This document shows, one piece after another, positions 1 through 8,562 of a stretch of 64,000 nt of DNA. How positions within the stretch are numbered: position 1 is the first letter of the stretch; each line of letters begins with the position of its first letter. The stretch comes from Anaerolineaceae bacterium. GTDB lineage: Bacteria > Chloroflexota > Anaerolineae > Aggregatilineales > Phototrophicaceae. The position numbers and the translations under genes were made by a program. The stretch is from NCBI GenBank assembly GCA_028818375.1, contig JAPPOB010000010.1:124001-188000 (forward strand). Direction: 5' to 3'. Under the pieces are notes generated by a model. That model saw only the letters and a list, made by a program, of their open reading frames with translations. It was not told the DNA's origin and did not search any database.

Positions 1-2085
1 GGGCCGCAAATGAAGGCGGTGGGGGAAGTGATGGCTATTGGCCGCACCTTCCCGGAAGCGCTGCAAAAGGGCGTACGTTCGCTCGATATCGGTGAGCCGG
101 ATTTCGCCGCGAGCCAGGGCACGGACAGCGAAGCGCTGCGCGTTCCGACGGCACAACGTCTCTTCAATGTGGCCTCCGCCCTGTATCGCGAGTCGCCCCT
201 TTCCACCATAGCCGGGGAGACCGGTTTCGATCCCTGGTTCATCCAGCAAATGATCGACACCGTTCAGTTGCGGCAAGACCTGCTCGCGTCGTCGGTTTGC
301 CTGGAGCAACTGGACCGTGAGACCCTGCTGGACCTGCGCCGACAGGGCTTCAGCGACGCCACCCTGGCACAACTGCTGGAGTCGGATGAAGCGTCCTTGC
401 GGAAGCGGCAACAGGTGCTGGGGCTGTGCCCCAGTTTCTACCGGGTAGATACCTGTGCGGCCGAATTCGAGGCCAAAACTCCCTATCTGTATTCCACCTG
501 GGAGGAAGATGACGAAGCCGAACCCACGGACCAGCGCAAGGTCATTGTGTTGGGGGGCGGCCCCAATCGCATCGGACAGGGCATCGAATTTGACTATTGC
601 TGCGTCCATGCCTGTTTCGCCATGCGCGATCTGGGCTTCGAAACGATCATGGTCAATTGCAATCCCGAGACCGTCAGTACTGACTACGACACGGCCGACC
701 GGCTTTACTTCGAGCCACTGACGGCCGGGGACGTGCTGAACATTATTGAAGAAGAAAATCCTGAAGGCGTGCTCGTGCAATTCGGAGGCCAGACGCCCCT
801 GAATATCGCCGGCGCCCTGGACGCCGCCGGCGCGCCCATCATTGGCACGCCCTTCGAGGCCATCGACCTTGCCGAGGACCGCGAGCGATTCGGCGACCTG
901 ATGCGTTCTCTGGGAATCCGCCAGCCCGCGGGCACAACGGCCAACACCCGTGACGAAGCCCTTGCGGCCGTCGCGCGCATCGGGTTCCCCCTGTTGGTGC
1001 GTCCCAGTTACGTGCTGGGCGGGCGAGGTATGGCAATCATCTATGACATGGATGGTCTGAACGCCTGGCTGGATGAAAACCTGGACCTGGTTGGCCTGCC
1101 ATTGTTGATGGACCGCTTCCTCGAAAGCGCCGTGGAAATCGACGTGGACGCGCTTTGCGACGGTGAACACGTCACCATCGGGGGCATCATGCAGCACATT
1201 GAACACGCCGGTGTGCACAGTGGAGATTCGGCCTGCGTGTTGCCCGCCTGGAAACTGGGCATGGTGGAACTGGAGACCATTCGCGATTACACGCGTCGCA
1301 TAGGCCTCGCGCTGGGGGTACGCGGCCTGTTCAACATCCAGTTCGCCATTCACGATGACGAGGTCTACGTTCTGGAAGCCAATCCCCGTTCAAGCCGCAC
1401 GGTCCCATTCGTCAGCAAGGCCACAGGAGTCCCGCTGGCACGGCTGGCTGCCCAGATCGCTGCCGGCCACAGCCTTGCCGACCTCGGCTTTCTGGAAGAA
1501 CCGCCCATCGACGGCTTCTTTATCAAGGAGGCCGTCCTGCCATTTCGCAAGTTCCCGGGGGCGGATGCCCGTCTGTCGCCGGAGATGCGTTCGACCGGTG
1601 AAGTCATGGGTCATGCGTCCAGCTTCGGCCACGCCTTCGTCAAGGCCCAGATGGCCACCGGAACCAGCCTGCCGACAAGGGGAGTGGTTGCCATCAGTGT
1701 CAGCAATGAGGACAAGGGCGAAATCGCCGGCATTGCGCGCGATTTTCAGCGCATGGGATTCGAACTCGTCGCGACAGAGGGTACGGCCCGCATGCTGGAA
1801 GTCGTCGGTATTCCTGTGCGCATGATGCGCAAGGAAGATGAGGCGAGCCCGAACGTCGTTGACATGCTGGCCGATGGCGACATCGACCTGGTGATCACCA
1901 CACCGACCGACAAACAGAACCATAGCGACGGGTCGTTGATGCGCAGTTCTGCCTGGCAGTACGGCGTACCGATCATAACCACGCTGGAGCAGGCGGCGGC
2001 GGCGGCCCGCGGCATTCGCGCCCTGCATGAAGCGCCGCTGGCCGTCCGCAGTTTGCAGGCGCACCACGCCCTGCAGGCACCCTGA
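1..2085 (+). CDS. carB: Carbamoyl-phosphate synthase large subunit, C-terminal two thirds (cut by window start)
   Basis: This subunit makes carbamoyl phosphate from ammonia, bicarbonate and two ATP, for pyrimidine and arginine synthesis in the cytoplasm. The frame is open from base 1 and begins inside the protein; the early Met at base 10 lies in the family motif MKAVGEVMAIGRTF, so it is not the true start. About 694 residues remain of a usual 1050-1080. They hold the end of the first ATP-grasp half, the helical oligomerisation domain, a full second ATP-grasp domain (GGGPNRIGQGIEFDY and VRPSYVLGGRGM) and the C-terminal MGS-like allosteric domain. The following gene hpt starts 107 bases later, so both may belong to a nucleotide-synthesis group. 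No carA is visible because the gene is cut. Confidence 0.97.
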   Translation, partial: GPQMKAVGEVMAIGRTFPEALQKGVRSLDIGEPDFAASQGTDSEALRVPTAQRLFNVASALYRESPLSTIAGETGFDPWFIQQMIDTVQLRQDLLASSVCLEQLDRETLLDLRRQGFSDATLAQLLESDEASLRKRQQVLGLCPSFYRVDTCAAEFEAKTPYLYSTWEEDDEAEPTDQRKVIVLGGGPNRIGQGIEFDYCCVHACFAMRDLGFETIMVNCNPETVSTDYDTADRLYFEPLTAGDVLNIIEEENPEGVLVQFGGQTPLNIAGALDAAGAPIIGTPFEAIDLAEDRERFGDLMRSLGIRQPAGTTANTRDEALAAVARIGFPLLVRPSYVLGGRGMAIIYDMDGLNAWLDENLDLVGLPLLMDRFLESAVEIDVDALCDGEHVTIGGIMQHIEHAGVHSGDSACVLPAWKLGMVELETIRDYTRRIGLALGVRGLFNIQFAIHDDEVYVLEANPRSSRTVPFVSKATGVPLARLAAQIAAGHSLADLGFLEEPPIDGFFIKEAVLPFRKFPGADARLSPEMRSTGEVMGHASSFGHAFVKAQMATGTSLPTRGVVAISVSNEDKGEIAGIARDFQRMGFELVATEGTARMLEVVGIPVRMMRKEDEASPNVVDMLADGDIDLVITTPTDKQNHSDGSLMRSSAWQYGVPIITTLEQAAAAARGIRALHEAPLAVRSLQAHHALQAP

Positions 2086-2192
2086 GACCAGTTTGATCAG
2101 CAGTTTCGAACCTGTGGCTGCTGTGGAAGCCGCTTCATACCCTGTGATAAACTGACCCACAACAAAAGACGCAGCAGCTGAACGGAGAACCG

Positions 2193-2753
2193 GTGACCGA
2201 CGGCCACGAGCGTTATCTGCAGGAAGTTCTGATATCCGAAGAACGTTTGCGCCAACGAATCGCCGAACTGGGAAAGGAAATCTCGACAGACTATCAGGGC
2301 TGTTCCGGTCTGCTGCTGGTCTGCGTACTGAAGGGCGGCATCCTCTTCCTTGCAGATCTCATGCGTCACATTGAGGTGCCGCACGCTATCGATTTTCTCG
2401 CGGTCTCCAGCTACGGAGTTGGCGCGCGTCAGTCTCAGGGCGAGGTCCGGATCATGATGGACCTCAGTTCCCAAATTGCCGGTCAGCACGTGCTGATCAT
2501 TGAAGACATCATCGACAGTGGCCACACCCTGCGTTACGTCATGGAGATGCTGCAGGCGCGCCGCCCGGCAAGTCTGAAACTGTGCGCCCTGTTGAACAAG
2601 GTCTCGCGCCGGCGCGTGAACATCCGCGTGGACTACACGGGATTCGAAATCGAAGACCGCTTCGTATTTGGTTACGGCCTCGATCTTGATGAAAGGTATC
2701 GCAACCTGCCATTCGTCGGAGTCGCTGATCTGTCGCAAACGGGCGATGCCTGA
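2193..2753 (+). CDS. hpt: Hypoxanthine phosphoribosyltransferase
   Basis: This purine-salvage enzyme joins hypoxanthine or guanine to PRPP, giving IMP or GMP. The 186-residue length is typical. The PRPP-binding motif of type I phosphoribosyltransferases is clear (VLIIEDIIDSGHT, residues about 98-110), as is the KGGILFLADLMR loop near residue 45. The chosen start is GTG at 2193 with a GGAG ribosome-binding sequence just upstream in AACGGAGAACC. The end overlaps the start of the following nucleotidyltransferase gene by eight bases, which implies coupled translation. In many bacteria hpt sits beside tilS and ftsH; neither is here. Confidence 0.95.
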   Translation: MTDGHERYLQEVLISEERLRQRIAELGKEISTDYQGCSGLLLVCVLKGGILFLADLMRHIEVPHAIDFLAVSSYGVGARQSQGEVRIMMDLSSQIAGQHVLIIEDIIDSGHTLRYVMEMLQARRPASLKLCALLNKVSRRRVNIRVDYTGFEIEDRFVFGYGLDLDERYRNLPFVGVADLSQTGDA

Positions 2754-4203
2754 AGCAAATGCGCGCAGGCCCCACAGGCCACTGTTCTGGCCGGAAATAA
2801 TCTCGCAGCTGCAAGCCGTCGTCGCTGAAGTGGATCAGCCCGTTTATTTGGTGGGTGGGGCGGTGCGGGACGCCCTTGCCGGCCGACCGGTGCACGATAT
2901 TGACCTTGCGCTCGCTGACGGTGGCGTTCGTACGTCGCGTCGCATCGCCAACGCCCTCGCTGGCAATTGCTACGTGCTGGACCGTGAACGGGACGTTGGG
3001 CGGGCCCTGCTGGATGTTGGACAAGGCCAGATCCGCGTTGACGTCGCCCGTTTCCGTGGCCCGGACCTGCACGCCGACCTGTTGGACCGGGACTACACCA
3101 TCAATGCCATGGCCGTCGAGTTGGCCGGCGACTGCAACTTGCTCATTGACCCGCTGGACGGAGAGGTGGACCTGAGGGCCAGACGCCTGCGTCAGTGCCA
3201 CGCCGACTCACTGGCCAATGATCCCCTGCGCGTCCTGCGCGCCCTGCGCCTCGCTGCCCAGTTCGGATTCCAGATCGAGAGGGATACCCTGAATTCGATG
3301 CGCCCGATGCGAGAGGGTCTGGCCACCTGCTCGGCCGAGCGGATTCGGGACGAGTTTTGGCGGATGCTTGAGTTGCCCCAGGCGTCGGCAGCCATACGCG
3401 CGACCGCCGCCACCGGCGTACTGGATGTGCTGATGCCGGACCTGGCCGGGTTGCGTCACAGACCGGCATCGGGTGAGGACTACGGCGATGGCTGGCAGGA
3501 ATGCCTCGCCATTCTGGAACGACTGCAGCACGTCGTTTCCGCCCTCACAGGCCAACGGCGCGACGAGCACGGCGCTTCCTTCGGCGCCGGCATGCTGGTC
3601 ATTCAATTGAACCGCTGGCGTGCAGCCCTGCAGCAGCACCTGCGGAAGTTATGGCCTGAGCAGCGTTCACATTTGGCCTTGCTCATGCTTGGCGGCCTCT
3701 ACATCGCTCAGGGACAGGCTGACCCTGGCGCGGCGCGGGCGGTTAAACGCGCGAAGGCTTTCTGCCTTTCCAACGGCGAGTGCGACAGACTGGGGCGAAT
3801 GTTGCGCTGGCAAGATGAAGTCCTGTCGCTGGATGCAGGCTCAAACCTGTCGCTTCACCGCTTCTGGCGGGGCGCCGGAGATGCCGGTGTGGACGCATGT
3901 CTGCTGGCAGCCGCAGCGTATCTGGGAAGAGCCGGAAGTCGAATCAATCACGAAGAGTGGCTCAACCGTGTTGACAGCCTTACGCGCATATTGCAAGCCC
4001 GTTTCGAACAAATGGACAGCCTGATTAACCCGCCGCCACTGCTTGACGGTCACGGGTTGATGCGGGAATTGAATTTGTCACCGGGGCCGCTCGTGGGCGA
4101 TGTCCTCGACCACATTCGTGAAGCCCAGGCGAGCGGGACCGTGCGGACCAGAGAGGATGCGTTGGTCCTGGCGCGAAACCTGCTTGCCTCCGGCATCGGC
4201 TAA
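2746..4203 (+). CDS. cca: CCA-adding tRNA nucleotidyltransferase / poly(A) polymerase family
   Basis: A class II nucleotidyltransferase of 485 residues. The catalytic head shows GGAVRDALAG followed by the acidic pair in HDIDLAL, then RDYTINAMA and the DPLRVLRALRLAAQFGF helix, the standard order for CCA-adding enzymes and bacterial poly(A) polymerases. The two activities cannot be told apart by eye. The two tRNA genes in this window lack an encoded CCA end, so the cell needs a CCA-adding enzyme, and this is a reasonable candidate. I place the start at ATG 2746 (MPEANA...), overlapping hpt by eight bases; an upstream in-frame GTG exists but would lie deep inside hpt. The 3' end overlaps the oppositely oriented rsmD by four bases. 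Confidence 0.88.
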   Translation: MPEANARRPHRPLFWPEIISQLQAVVAEVDQPVYLVGGAVRDALAGRPVHDIDLALADGGVRTSRRIANALAGNCYVLDRERDVGRALLDVGQGQIRVDVARFRGPDLHADLLDRDYTINAMAVELAGDCNLLIDPLDGEVDLRARRLRQCHADSLANDPLRVLRALRLAAQFGFQIERDTLNSMRPMREGLATCSAERIRDEFWRMLELPQASAAIRATAATGVLDVLMPDLAGLRHRPASGEDYGDGWQECLAILERLQHVVSALTGQRRDEHGASFGAGMLVIQLNRWRAALQQHLRKLWPEQRSHLALLMLGGLYIAQGQADPGAARAVKRAKAFCLSNGECDRLGRMLRWQDEVLSLDAGSNLSLHRFWRGAGDAGVDACLLAAAAYLGRAGSRINHEEWLNRVDSLTRILQARFEQMDSLINPPPLLDGHGLMRELNLSPGPLVGDVLDHIREAQASGTVRTREDALVLARNLLASGIG

Positions 4204-4787
4204 GGGTTCCTGTCGCCAGTCTCGCCGGCTTCATCACTGACCTGGAAGTACCACAGCAGCGTATTCCCGTAACGGCGTTCGTCGAAGGGGGCGAGACGGT
4301 CCAGCTCAATGCACTGGCGCTCCGACGGGTCGATCTGTACCACAACAATCGAGTTTTCATGGGTCCAGTCGGGTCGCTCATCAATCAGCTGCAGTGTCTG
4401 CGACCACAGGCCCTGATACTGGGGTGGGGCGACGTAAATAATGTCAAAGGGCTGCGCCACGTCGTTTCGCAACCAGGACAGAACGTCGGCGCGCTGCACG
4501 CGGGCACCCCCCTGGAGCCCGGCAAGTTGCAGGTTTTCACGTATGACGCGCAGGGCCCGCGGGTCCTGCTCAACCAGTTCCGCCAGGGCCGCGCCCCGAC
4601 TCAATGCCTCGATGGCCACGCTGCCCGTGCCGGCGTACAGGTCCAGAAAGCGGGATCCGGCCACACGACGGCCCAGCTTGCTGAAACAGGCTTCCTTGAC
4701 GCGATCCATGACCGGGCGGGAGCCTTCCCCCGGAACCATCTTCAGGCGACGCCCTCTTGCCGTGCCGGCGATAACGCGAATGGCCAT
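4200..4787 (-). CDS. rsmD: 16S rRNA (guanine-N2)-methyltransferase RsmD, with altered catalytic tetrad
   Basis: RsmD methylates G966 (E. coli numbering) of 16S rRNA during small-subunit assembly using S-adenosylmethionine. The 195-residue protein has the family N-terminus (MAIRVIAGTARGRRL), the SAM loop FLDLYAGTGSVAIEALSRG and the region around RVKEACFSKL. The catalytic motif, normally D/N-P-P-Y/F, reads VAPPQY here; I confirmed it from the reverse strand. The leading acidic or amide residue is therefore Ala. It is last in a leftward group after a TPR protein and a UroD-like protein, overlapping the latter by one base (TGATG). Its end overlaps the convergent nucleotidyltransferase gene. Confidence 0.9.
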   Translation of the reverse strand: MAIRVIAGTARGRRLKMVPGEGSRPVMDRVKEACFSKLGRRVAGSRFLDLYAGTGSVAIEALSRGAALAELVEQDPRALRVIRENLQLAGLQGGARVQRADVLSWLRNDVAQPFDIIYVAPPQYQGLWSQTLQLIDERPDWTHENSIVVVQIDPSERQCIELDRLAPFDERRYGNTLLWYFQVSDEAGETGDRNP

Positions 4788-5782
4788 CAGGCGCCGGGAC
4801 CGCCAGATTCAACGGACTGTCGCATGGCACGAAGATTCGAAAGAGGCGTGGTCACCAGCAGCGGAGACCCCGGGGCCAGAATGAAGCGTCGGTTACCGCA
4901 AAGTTGCTGCGCTGCGCGCGCACGGTTGAGGACTGTGGCCGGAGTCCCGTCATGCAGTTGTTCCTGCGCTGAAAGCCCGGCGCAGGCGGCGCCGTAAAGA
5001 CGGGAACGACCGGTCAGCAGGTCCGGTTCGCCGCTCTGGTCATCCCAGTTTATAGCGGGCAGATTCGTATCCGCAGCCAGACTAAACATGGGTGCATTCA
5101 CCGGGAAGCTGATCATGTTGAACCACCAGGCCCTGGGAAGGCTGTCAAGGATGGCGCGGTCGAAGGGCCAGGCAACAGTCTGATATTCGCCCTCCGCAAG
5201 GAATTCGTGACTGGCCAGTGACATTTCGTAACAAATGCCCGCCAGCGGGTAACGCTGCATTTCGTCGACAATGCGTTGTGTACCCGAGGTCAGCAGTTCC
5301 AGGCCGACGCGCAGGCGTTCCGGCCTCTGACGCATGTGCCTGAACAATCTCGGAAAACCGGTCAGTTGCCCGGCCTGGGTGAAAGGGGAAGGCAGGCTCA
5401 TGAGCACCGGCGTATCATCATCGAGACCTTCGAGGACCAGTCGCAGGGCATCCAGCTGGCGCCCGACCACGCCACGGAGAGGCGTCAGGGTCCGCAGATT
5501 CGTCCAGTCCAGCGAGCGTTCAACAACATGGCGGGTGATGTGTCGCGTGCCATCAAGGGCGCCGCGCCAGGCGTCCTGCAAGCCGTAATCTGCCACTGCC
5601 CAGGTCTGGGCAGGCAAAATTCGCAGGAAATCAGGATCGAATGTGTTTTGAAAGTCAATCAGGACGCGGGCAAAGTCCGCCGCGCGTTCATCATCGCCCG
5701 GCCAATGTCGCCAGAATGCTACAGGAGTTCGGTCGGTCGGCTCGCCGGCAAAGGTGCGCAGGAGCCGTTCACGTTTGTTCAC
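4787..5782 (-). CDS. Uroporphyrinogen decarboxylase (URO-D)-like protein
   Basis: A 331-residue protein related to the uroporphyrinogen decarboxylase / corrinoid methyltransferase (MtaA-like) superfamily. It starts with MNKRERLLRTFAGEPTDRTPVAFWRHWPG, shown here by its key pieces RERLLRTFAGEPTDRTPVA and FWRHWPG, typical of this TIM-barrel family. An LMSLPSPFTQAGQLTG stretch matches the family middle region. True HemE proteins carry a different N-terminal signature with the porphyrin-binding arginines, so a role in haem synthesis is not assured; a methyl-transfer or uncharacterised role is equally possible. It overlaps the upstream TPR gene by four bases (ATGA) and rsmD by one base. Confidence 0.75.
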   Translation of the reverse strand: MNKRERLLRTFAGEPTDRTPVAFWRHWPGDDERAADFARVLIDFQNTFDPDFLRILPAQTWAVADYGLQDAWRGALDGTRHITRHVVERSLDWTNLRTLTPLRGVVGRQLDALRLVLEGLDDDTPVLMSLPSPFTQAGQLTGFPRLFRHMRQRPERLRVGLELLTSGTQRIVDEMQRYPLAGICYEMSLASHEFLAEGEYQTVAWPFDRAILDSLPRAWWFNMISFPVNAPMFSLAADTNLPAINWDDQSGEPDLLTGRSRLYGAACAGLSAQEQLHDGTPATVLNRARAAQQLCGNRRFILAPGSPLLVTTPLSNLRAMRQSVESGGPGA

Positions 5783-6126
5783 CCGCCGCCTTCAGTTTCG
5801 GCGATCCGCTGATTGAGCATGAGAGCCAACATGGTCAGCCGATCGTCTTCGGGCGTACGAATGGTGTCCTCGCTGCTGCTTGCCTTTTGCGCGTCCTGCG
5901 CCTGTTGTCCACTTTCAACCAGCGCAAGCGCTTCGCGGAAACTCTGTATGGCCTTGTCCTTGTGGCCGGCTGCCTTTTGCGAAATGCCCAGACCGTAGCG
6001 GGCATCGATATCTTCCGGGTGTGCCTGTACGATGGTTTCAAATGCGTCCATTGCTGCGGCGCTGTTGCCATCCCGCTGCTGTTGCCAGGCGCGTCGAACC
6101 TCTTCGCCAACGTTTCCGGCTGCCAT
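5779..6126 (-). CDS. Small TPR-repeat protein
   Basis: A 115-residue soluble protein with about two tetratricopeptide repeats (AWQQQRDGNSAAAMDAFETI and YGLGISQKAAGHKDKAIQSF), a fold usually used for protein-protein contacts. The start is set at ATG 6126 because the strong Shine-Dalgarno sequence GGGAGGA precedes it by four bases; the frame stays open further upstream but without a signal. It is the first gene of the leftward group with the UroD-like protein and rsmD, joined by ATGA overlap. The low-complexity stretch QQAQDAQKASSSEDT lies before a short C-terminal helix. Function unknown. Confidence 0.75.
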   Translation of the reverse strand: MAAGNVGEEVRRAWQQQRDGNSAAAMDAFETIVQAHPEDIDARYGLGISQKAAGHKDKAIQSFREALALVESGQQAQDAQKASSSEDTIRTPEDDRLTMLALMLNQRIAETEGGG

Positions 6127-6165
6127 TGCGTCCTCCCGCCCTGTGTACAAGACCGCCACAATTGT

Positions 6166-6193
6166 AGTGTACCTGCTGCAGCGAGGCAAGCAA
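6166..6193 (-). promoter_or_regulatory. Possible promoter for the TPR / UroD-like / rsmD group
   Basis: On the minus strand TTGCTT is followed after 16 bases by TACACT, about 40 bases before the TPR start codon. The match to a sigma-70-type promoter is moderate (four bases of six in the -35 box, four of six in the -10 box). Confidence 0.4.
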
Positions 6194-6209
6194 TCGACAC
6201 CGGGTCCGC

Positions 6210-6238
6210 TTGAGAATCGTCGGAGCGGCTGCTATGCT
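6210..6238 (+). promoter_or_regulatory. Promoter of the GNAT-AlaX chain, possibly giving a leaderless mRNA
   Basis: TTGAGA and TATGCT are separated by 17 bases, and the -10 box carries the extended TG element (TGCTATGCT). The expected transcription start, six to eight bases after the box, coincides with the GTG at 6245 that I propose as the start of the first acetyltransferase. Confidence 0.6.
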
Positions 6239-6244
6239 GAAGCT

Positions 6245-6721
6245 GTGTGCAAGGAAACCAGGATTCGCCAGGCAAGAGCCACCGACCTCCCTGCGCTGGT
6301 CGATCTGTGGCTGGAAAAGATGGCCCTGCAACAACTGTCGGATGCGCGAACCAGGCTTGCACCGGACGCAAGAGCCCGACGGCAGGCAGCCATGGAATCC
6401 TGGATGGACAACCCTGACTGCTGCCTTCTTGTAGCCACTAGGGAGAGGCAAACCGAGGGCTATGTCATTGGTTGCGAGCGGAGCGGTCAGCCCGGGGTGT
6501 TGCCGCCCAGGCGTGGCCACGTTCTGGAAATGACTTTGGCCATGCACAGTGATTCCAATGGCATCGGCGGACAATTGTGGTCGGCCCTGAGGGACTGGTT
6601 TGGCGATCGGGGGCTTGACGAAGCCATCGTCCTGGTCTCAAGCCGGCAGCCGGTTGAGCAGGCCTTCTGGCGCAGTCTGGCAGCCATCGAAATGATGGAC
6701 CATTTGTGGCTGCGGACATGA
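6245..6721 (+). CDS. GNAT-family N-acetyltransferase (first of a tandem pair)
   Basis: A 158-residue acetyl-CoA-dependent acetyltransferase-like protein. It begins with IRQARATDLPALVDLW, the usual first strand and helix of the GNAT fold, and has VLEMTLAMHSDSNGIGGQLW in the place of the acetyl-CoA-binding strand and P-loop, where Q/RxxGxG/A is expected; the loop here (SNGIGG) is degenerate. The C-terminal AFWRSLAAIEM resembles the last helix of the fold. The start is uncertain: GTG 6245 lacks a ribosome-binding sequence but falls on the predicted transcription start of the promoter just upstream. The last codon overlaps the next acetyltransferase by four bases. Confidence 0.7.
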   Translation: MCKETRIRQARATDLPALVDLWLEKMALQQLSDARTRLAPDARARRQAAMESWMDNPDCCLLVATRERQTEGYVIGCERSGQPGVLPPRRGHVLEMTLAMHSDSNGIGGQLWSALRDWFGDRGLDEAIVLVSSRQPVEQAFWRSLAAIEMMDHLWLRT

Positions 6722-7200
6722 TCCGACCCGCCCACGCCGGCGATGCGGTCGCCATTGGCCGCCTGTGGCAGCAACTCGTGGCCCATCATCAGGCGATTGA
6801 CGCGGCCATGCCCCGTGCAACGCCGGACGGTCCAATGCGTTACGGGCGTAACCTGAGCGATCGTCTTGCGGACAGCCACACCCAGGTATTCGTTGCCGAG
6901 GAAGAAGGTCGTGTCGTGGGCTATGTGCTGGGCGTCGTGGTGGACCTGATGCCCGACATGTTTGAGCAGCAGGCGGGTGGCTTTCTTGCAGACATTTTTG
7001 TAGAGGCCAATTCCCGACGTCAGGGGCATGGCCGGGCGTTGGTCCGCGCCCTCACAGACTGGTTCAGGCAGCAGGGACTGGGGCACTACGAGTGGCATGT
7101 GCCGACCAGCAATTCTGACGCCCTGGCCTTTTGGCGCGCAATGGGCGGAAAGCCGTGGCAATTGCGCATGCGAGCGGAGCTGGGAGCAAGGGATTCGTGA
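6718..7200 (+). CDS. GNAT-family N-acetyltransferase (second of a tandem pair)
   Basis: A 160-residue acetyltransferase with a complete GNAT core: IRPAHAGDAVAIGRLW at the start, VFVAEEEGRVVGYVLG, the acetyl-CoA motif FVEANSRRQGHGRALVRAL (RRQGHG loop) and the closing NSDALAFWRAMGG. The substrate cannot be read from the sequence. The start is ATG 6718, giving an ATGA overlap with the first acetyltransferase. Its end overlaps the GTG start of the AlaX gene. The paired acetyltransferases differ enough in sequence to have diverged long ago or to form a heteromer. Confidence 0.88.
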   Translation: MIRPAHAGDAVAIGRLWQQLVAHHQAIDAAMPRATPDGPMRYGRNLSDRLADSHTQVFVAEEEGRVVGYVLGVVVDLMPDMFEQQAGGFLADIFVEANSRRQGHGRALVRALTDWFRQQGLGHYEWHVPTSNSDALAFWRAMGGKPWQLRMRAELGARDS

Positions 7201-7898
7201 CAGAAGCGCTGTATCTGACAGATAGTTACCTGCGCTGTTTCAAGGCTCGCGTCGTCGCAGTCCATGAGGAACTGGGGGCCCTGGTTCTCGATCAAAGCGC
7301 CTTTTATCCCGGCGGAGGCGGGCAACCGGGTGACGTCGGGGTGCTAAGGGTGAACGACCAGGTGCTGCCGGTCACGCAAGTCAAACGGGGCCATATCCAC
7401 GTTGTCGACGGCACCCTGCCACCTGAAGGTGCAGAAGTGCTGGGCGAACTGGACTGGGATCGTCGTTATCAGTTGATGCGCACGCACAGCGCCATGCACG
7501 TCCTCTGTGGTGTGGTGTGGCGCGATTACGGGGCCAGCGTCACCGGCGGCAACATGCAGCCCTTGCGGGGACGAATGGACTTCGAATTTGAACGCATGGA
7601 GAAGGAGCTGGTGGCAGAAATCGAGGCCGCCATTAACGTCGAGGTGGACGCGGAACGAGACATTCGCATCAACACCCTGCCGCGTGAGGATGCCTTTCAG
7701 ATCCCGGACCTGGTGCGCACAAAGATCAACCTGCTGCCGGAAGGCATCCCGGAAGTACGCACGGTGGAAATAGTCGGGCTGGACCTGCAGGCTGACGGTG
7801 GCACACACGTCGCCAACACCCGGGAAATTGGCCCGCTGCGCATCGCCGAGTATCGCAGCAAGGGCCGCATCAACAAACGCATCACGCTTCAGCTGTGA
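7197..7898 (+). CDS. alaX: AlaX-type alanyl-tRNA editing protein
   Basis: A free-standing trans-editing protein of 233 residues that should hydrolyse mischarged Ser- or Gly-tRNA-Ala. It has the AlaX-M architecture: an N-terminal beta domain with the glycine-rich FYPGGGGQPGDVG motif, then the editing core with HSAMH (residues about 98-102). The second zinc motif, usually CGGTH, reads ADGGTHVANT, so Asp stands at the Cys position; the downstream His is kept. The start is GTG 7197, overlapping the second acetyltransferase (GTGA). Forms with Asp at this position may exist in the AlaX-M subgroup, so this need not mean loss of activity. Confidence 0.88.
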   Translation: MTEALYLTDSYLRCFKARVVAVHEELGALVLDQSAFYPGGGGQPGDVGVLRVNDQVLPVTQVKRGHIHVVDGTLPPEGAEVLGELDWDRRYQLMRTHSAMHVLCGVVWRDYGASVTGGNMQPLRGRMDFEFERMEKELVAEIEAAINVEVDAERDIRINTLPREDAFQIPDLVRTKINLLPEGIPEVRTVEIVGLDLQADGGTHVANTREIGPLRIAEYRSKGRINKRITLQL

Positions 7899-7908
7899 CG
7901 GGCCGGCC

Positions 7909-8562
7909 ATGCGTCGTCTTCATGCTACCGGCAGGCGCGAGCGATTTGTAGCCAGCGGTGTCTACCATATCGGGCACGGACTTCGGGAGTACTGGAGCAT
8001 ACATGAGGTCGGCGGCGGGGCGCAGTTCATTCGAGTCGACCGGGATGGCCGCGACTGCGGCAGGCGCAGTTTGCTGCAGGAAGCGCTGCGCAATGCCAAC
8101 GGCAACCTTGAACGGGTCGATCAGCAACTTTACGATCTGAACGGGCATCCGGTGGCGCGGCTGCGCTGTACACGATTTCAAAACACGGTAGAACTTGCTC
8201 TGGAATCCAGGGTGGGTCCCTGCAGGGTGGAATTGCCCGATGACGGGGACTGCCTGTTGCTGATGCCTGGCATCCTGCTCGCGGGAATGGCCCTGACACA
8301 GGCAGCGGAGATGCCACAACCGGTAAACGTCTTGCTGATAGCCCAGGCTGGTGACGGCTTTGCCTGGGAGCGACTGACTCTGGCGGCATGCTGCGGGTCG
8401 CCGGTTTCAGTAGGGAAGGGCGCCGGCATCCAGAAGGCGCGGGCCTGCAAATGGAGCGATTCCGACAGGGCTACCTGGCTCGACTCCCATGACATCGCGC
8501 TCCGGATTGAGGATGAATCCTGCTGCATCGAACTGGGCAGTTACGCCCGTCGCCATGACTGA
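7909..8562 (+). CDS. Uncharacterised 217-residue protein
   Basis: I do not recognise this protein. It starts at ATG 7909, ten bases after alaX, and overlaps the next TPR gene by eight bases, so it is a genuine member of this chain. It has no signal peptide or membrane helix. The N-terminal half is rich in alternating hydrophobic and charged residues (GLREYWSIHEVGGGAQFIRV), suggesting beta strands. The middle carries GDCLLLMPGILLAGMALTQA, a hydrophobic helix too polar at its edges to be a clear membrane span. Cys residues cluster near the end (AACCGSP and DESCCIE). Confidence 0.6.
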   Translation: MRRLHATGRRERFVASGVYHIGHGLREYWSIHEVGGGAQFIRVDRDGRDCGRRSLLQEALRNANGNLERVDQQLYDLNGHPVARLRCTRFQNTVELALESRVGPCRVELPDDGDCLLLMPGILLAGMALTQAAEMPQPVNVLLIAQAGDGFAWERLTLAACCGSPVSVGKGAGIQKARACKWSDSDRATWLDSHDIALRIEDESCCIELGSYARRHD

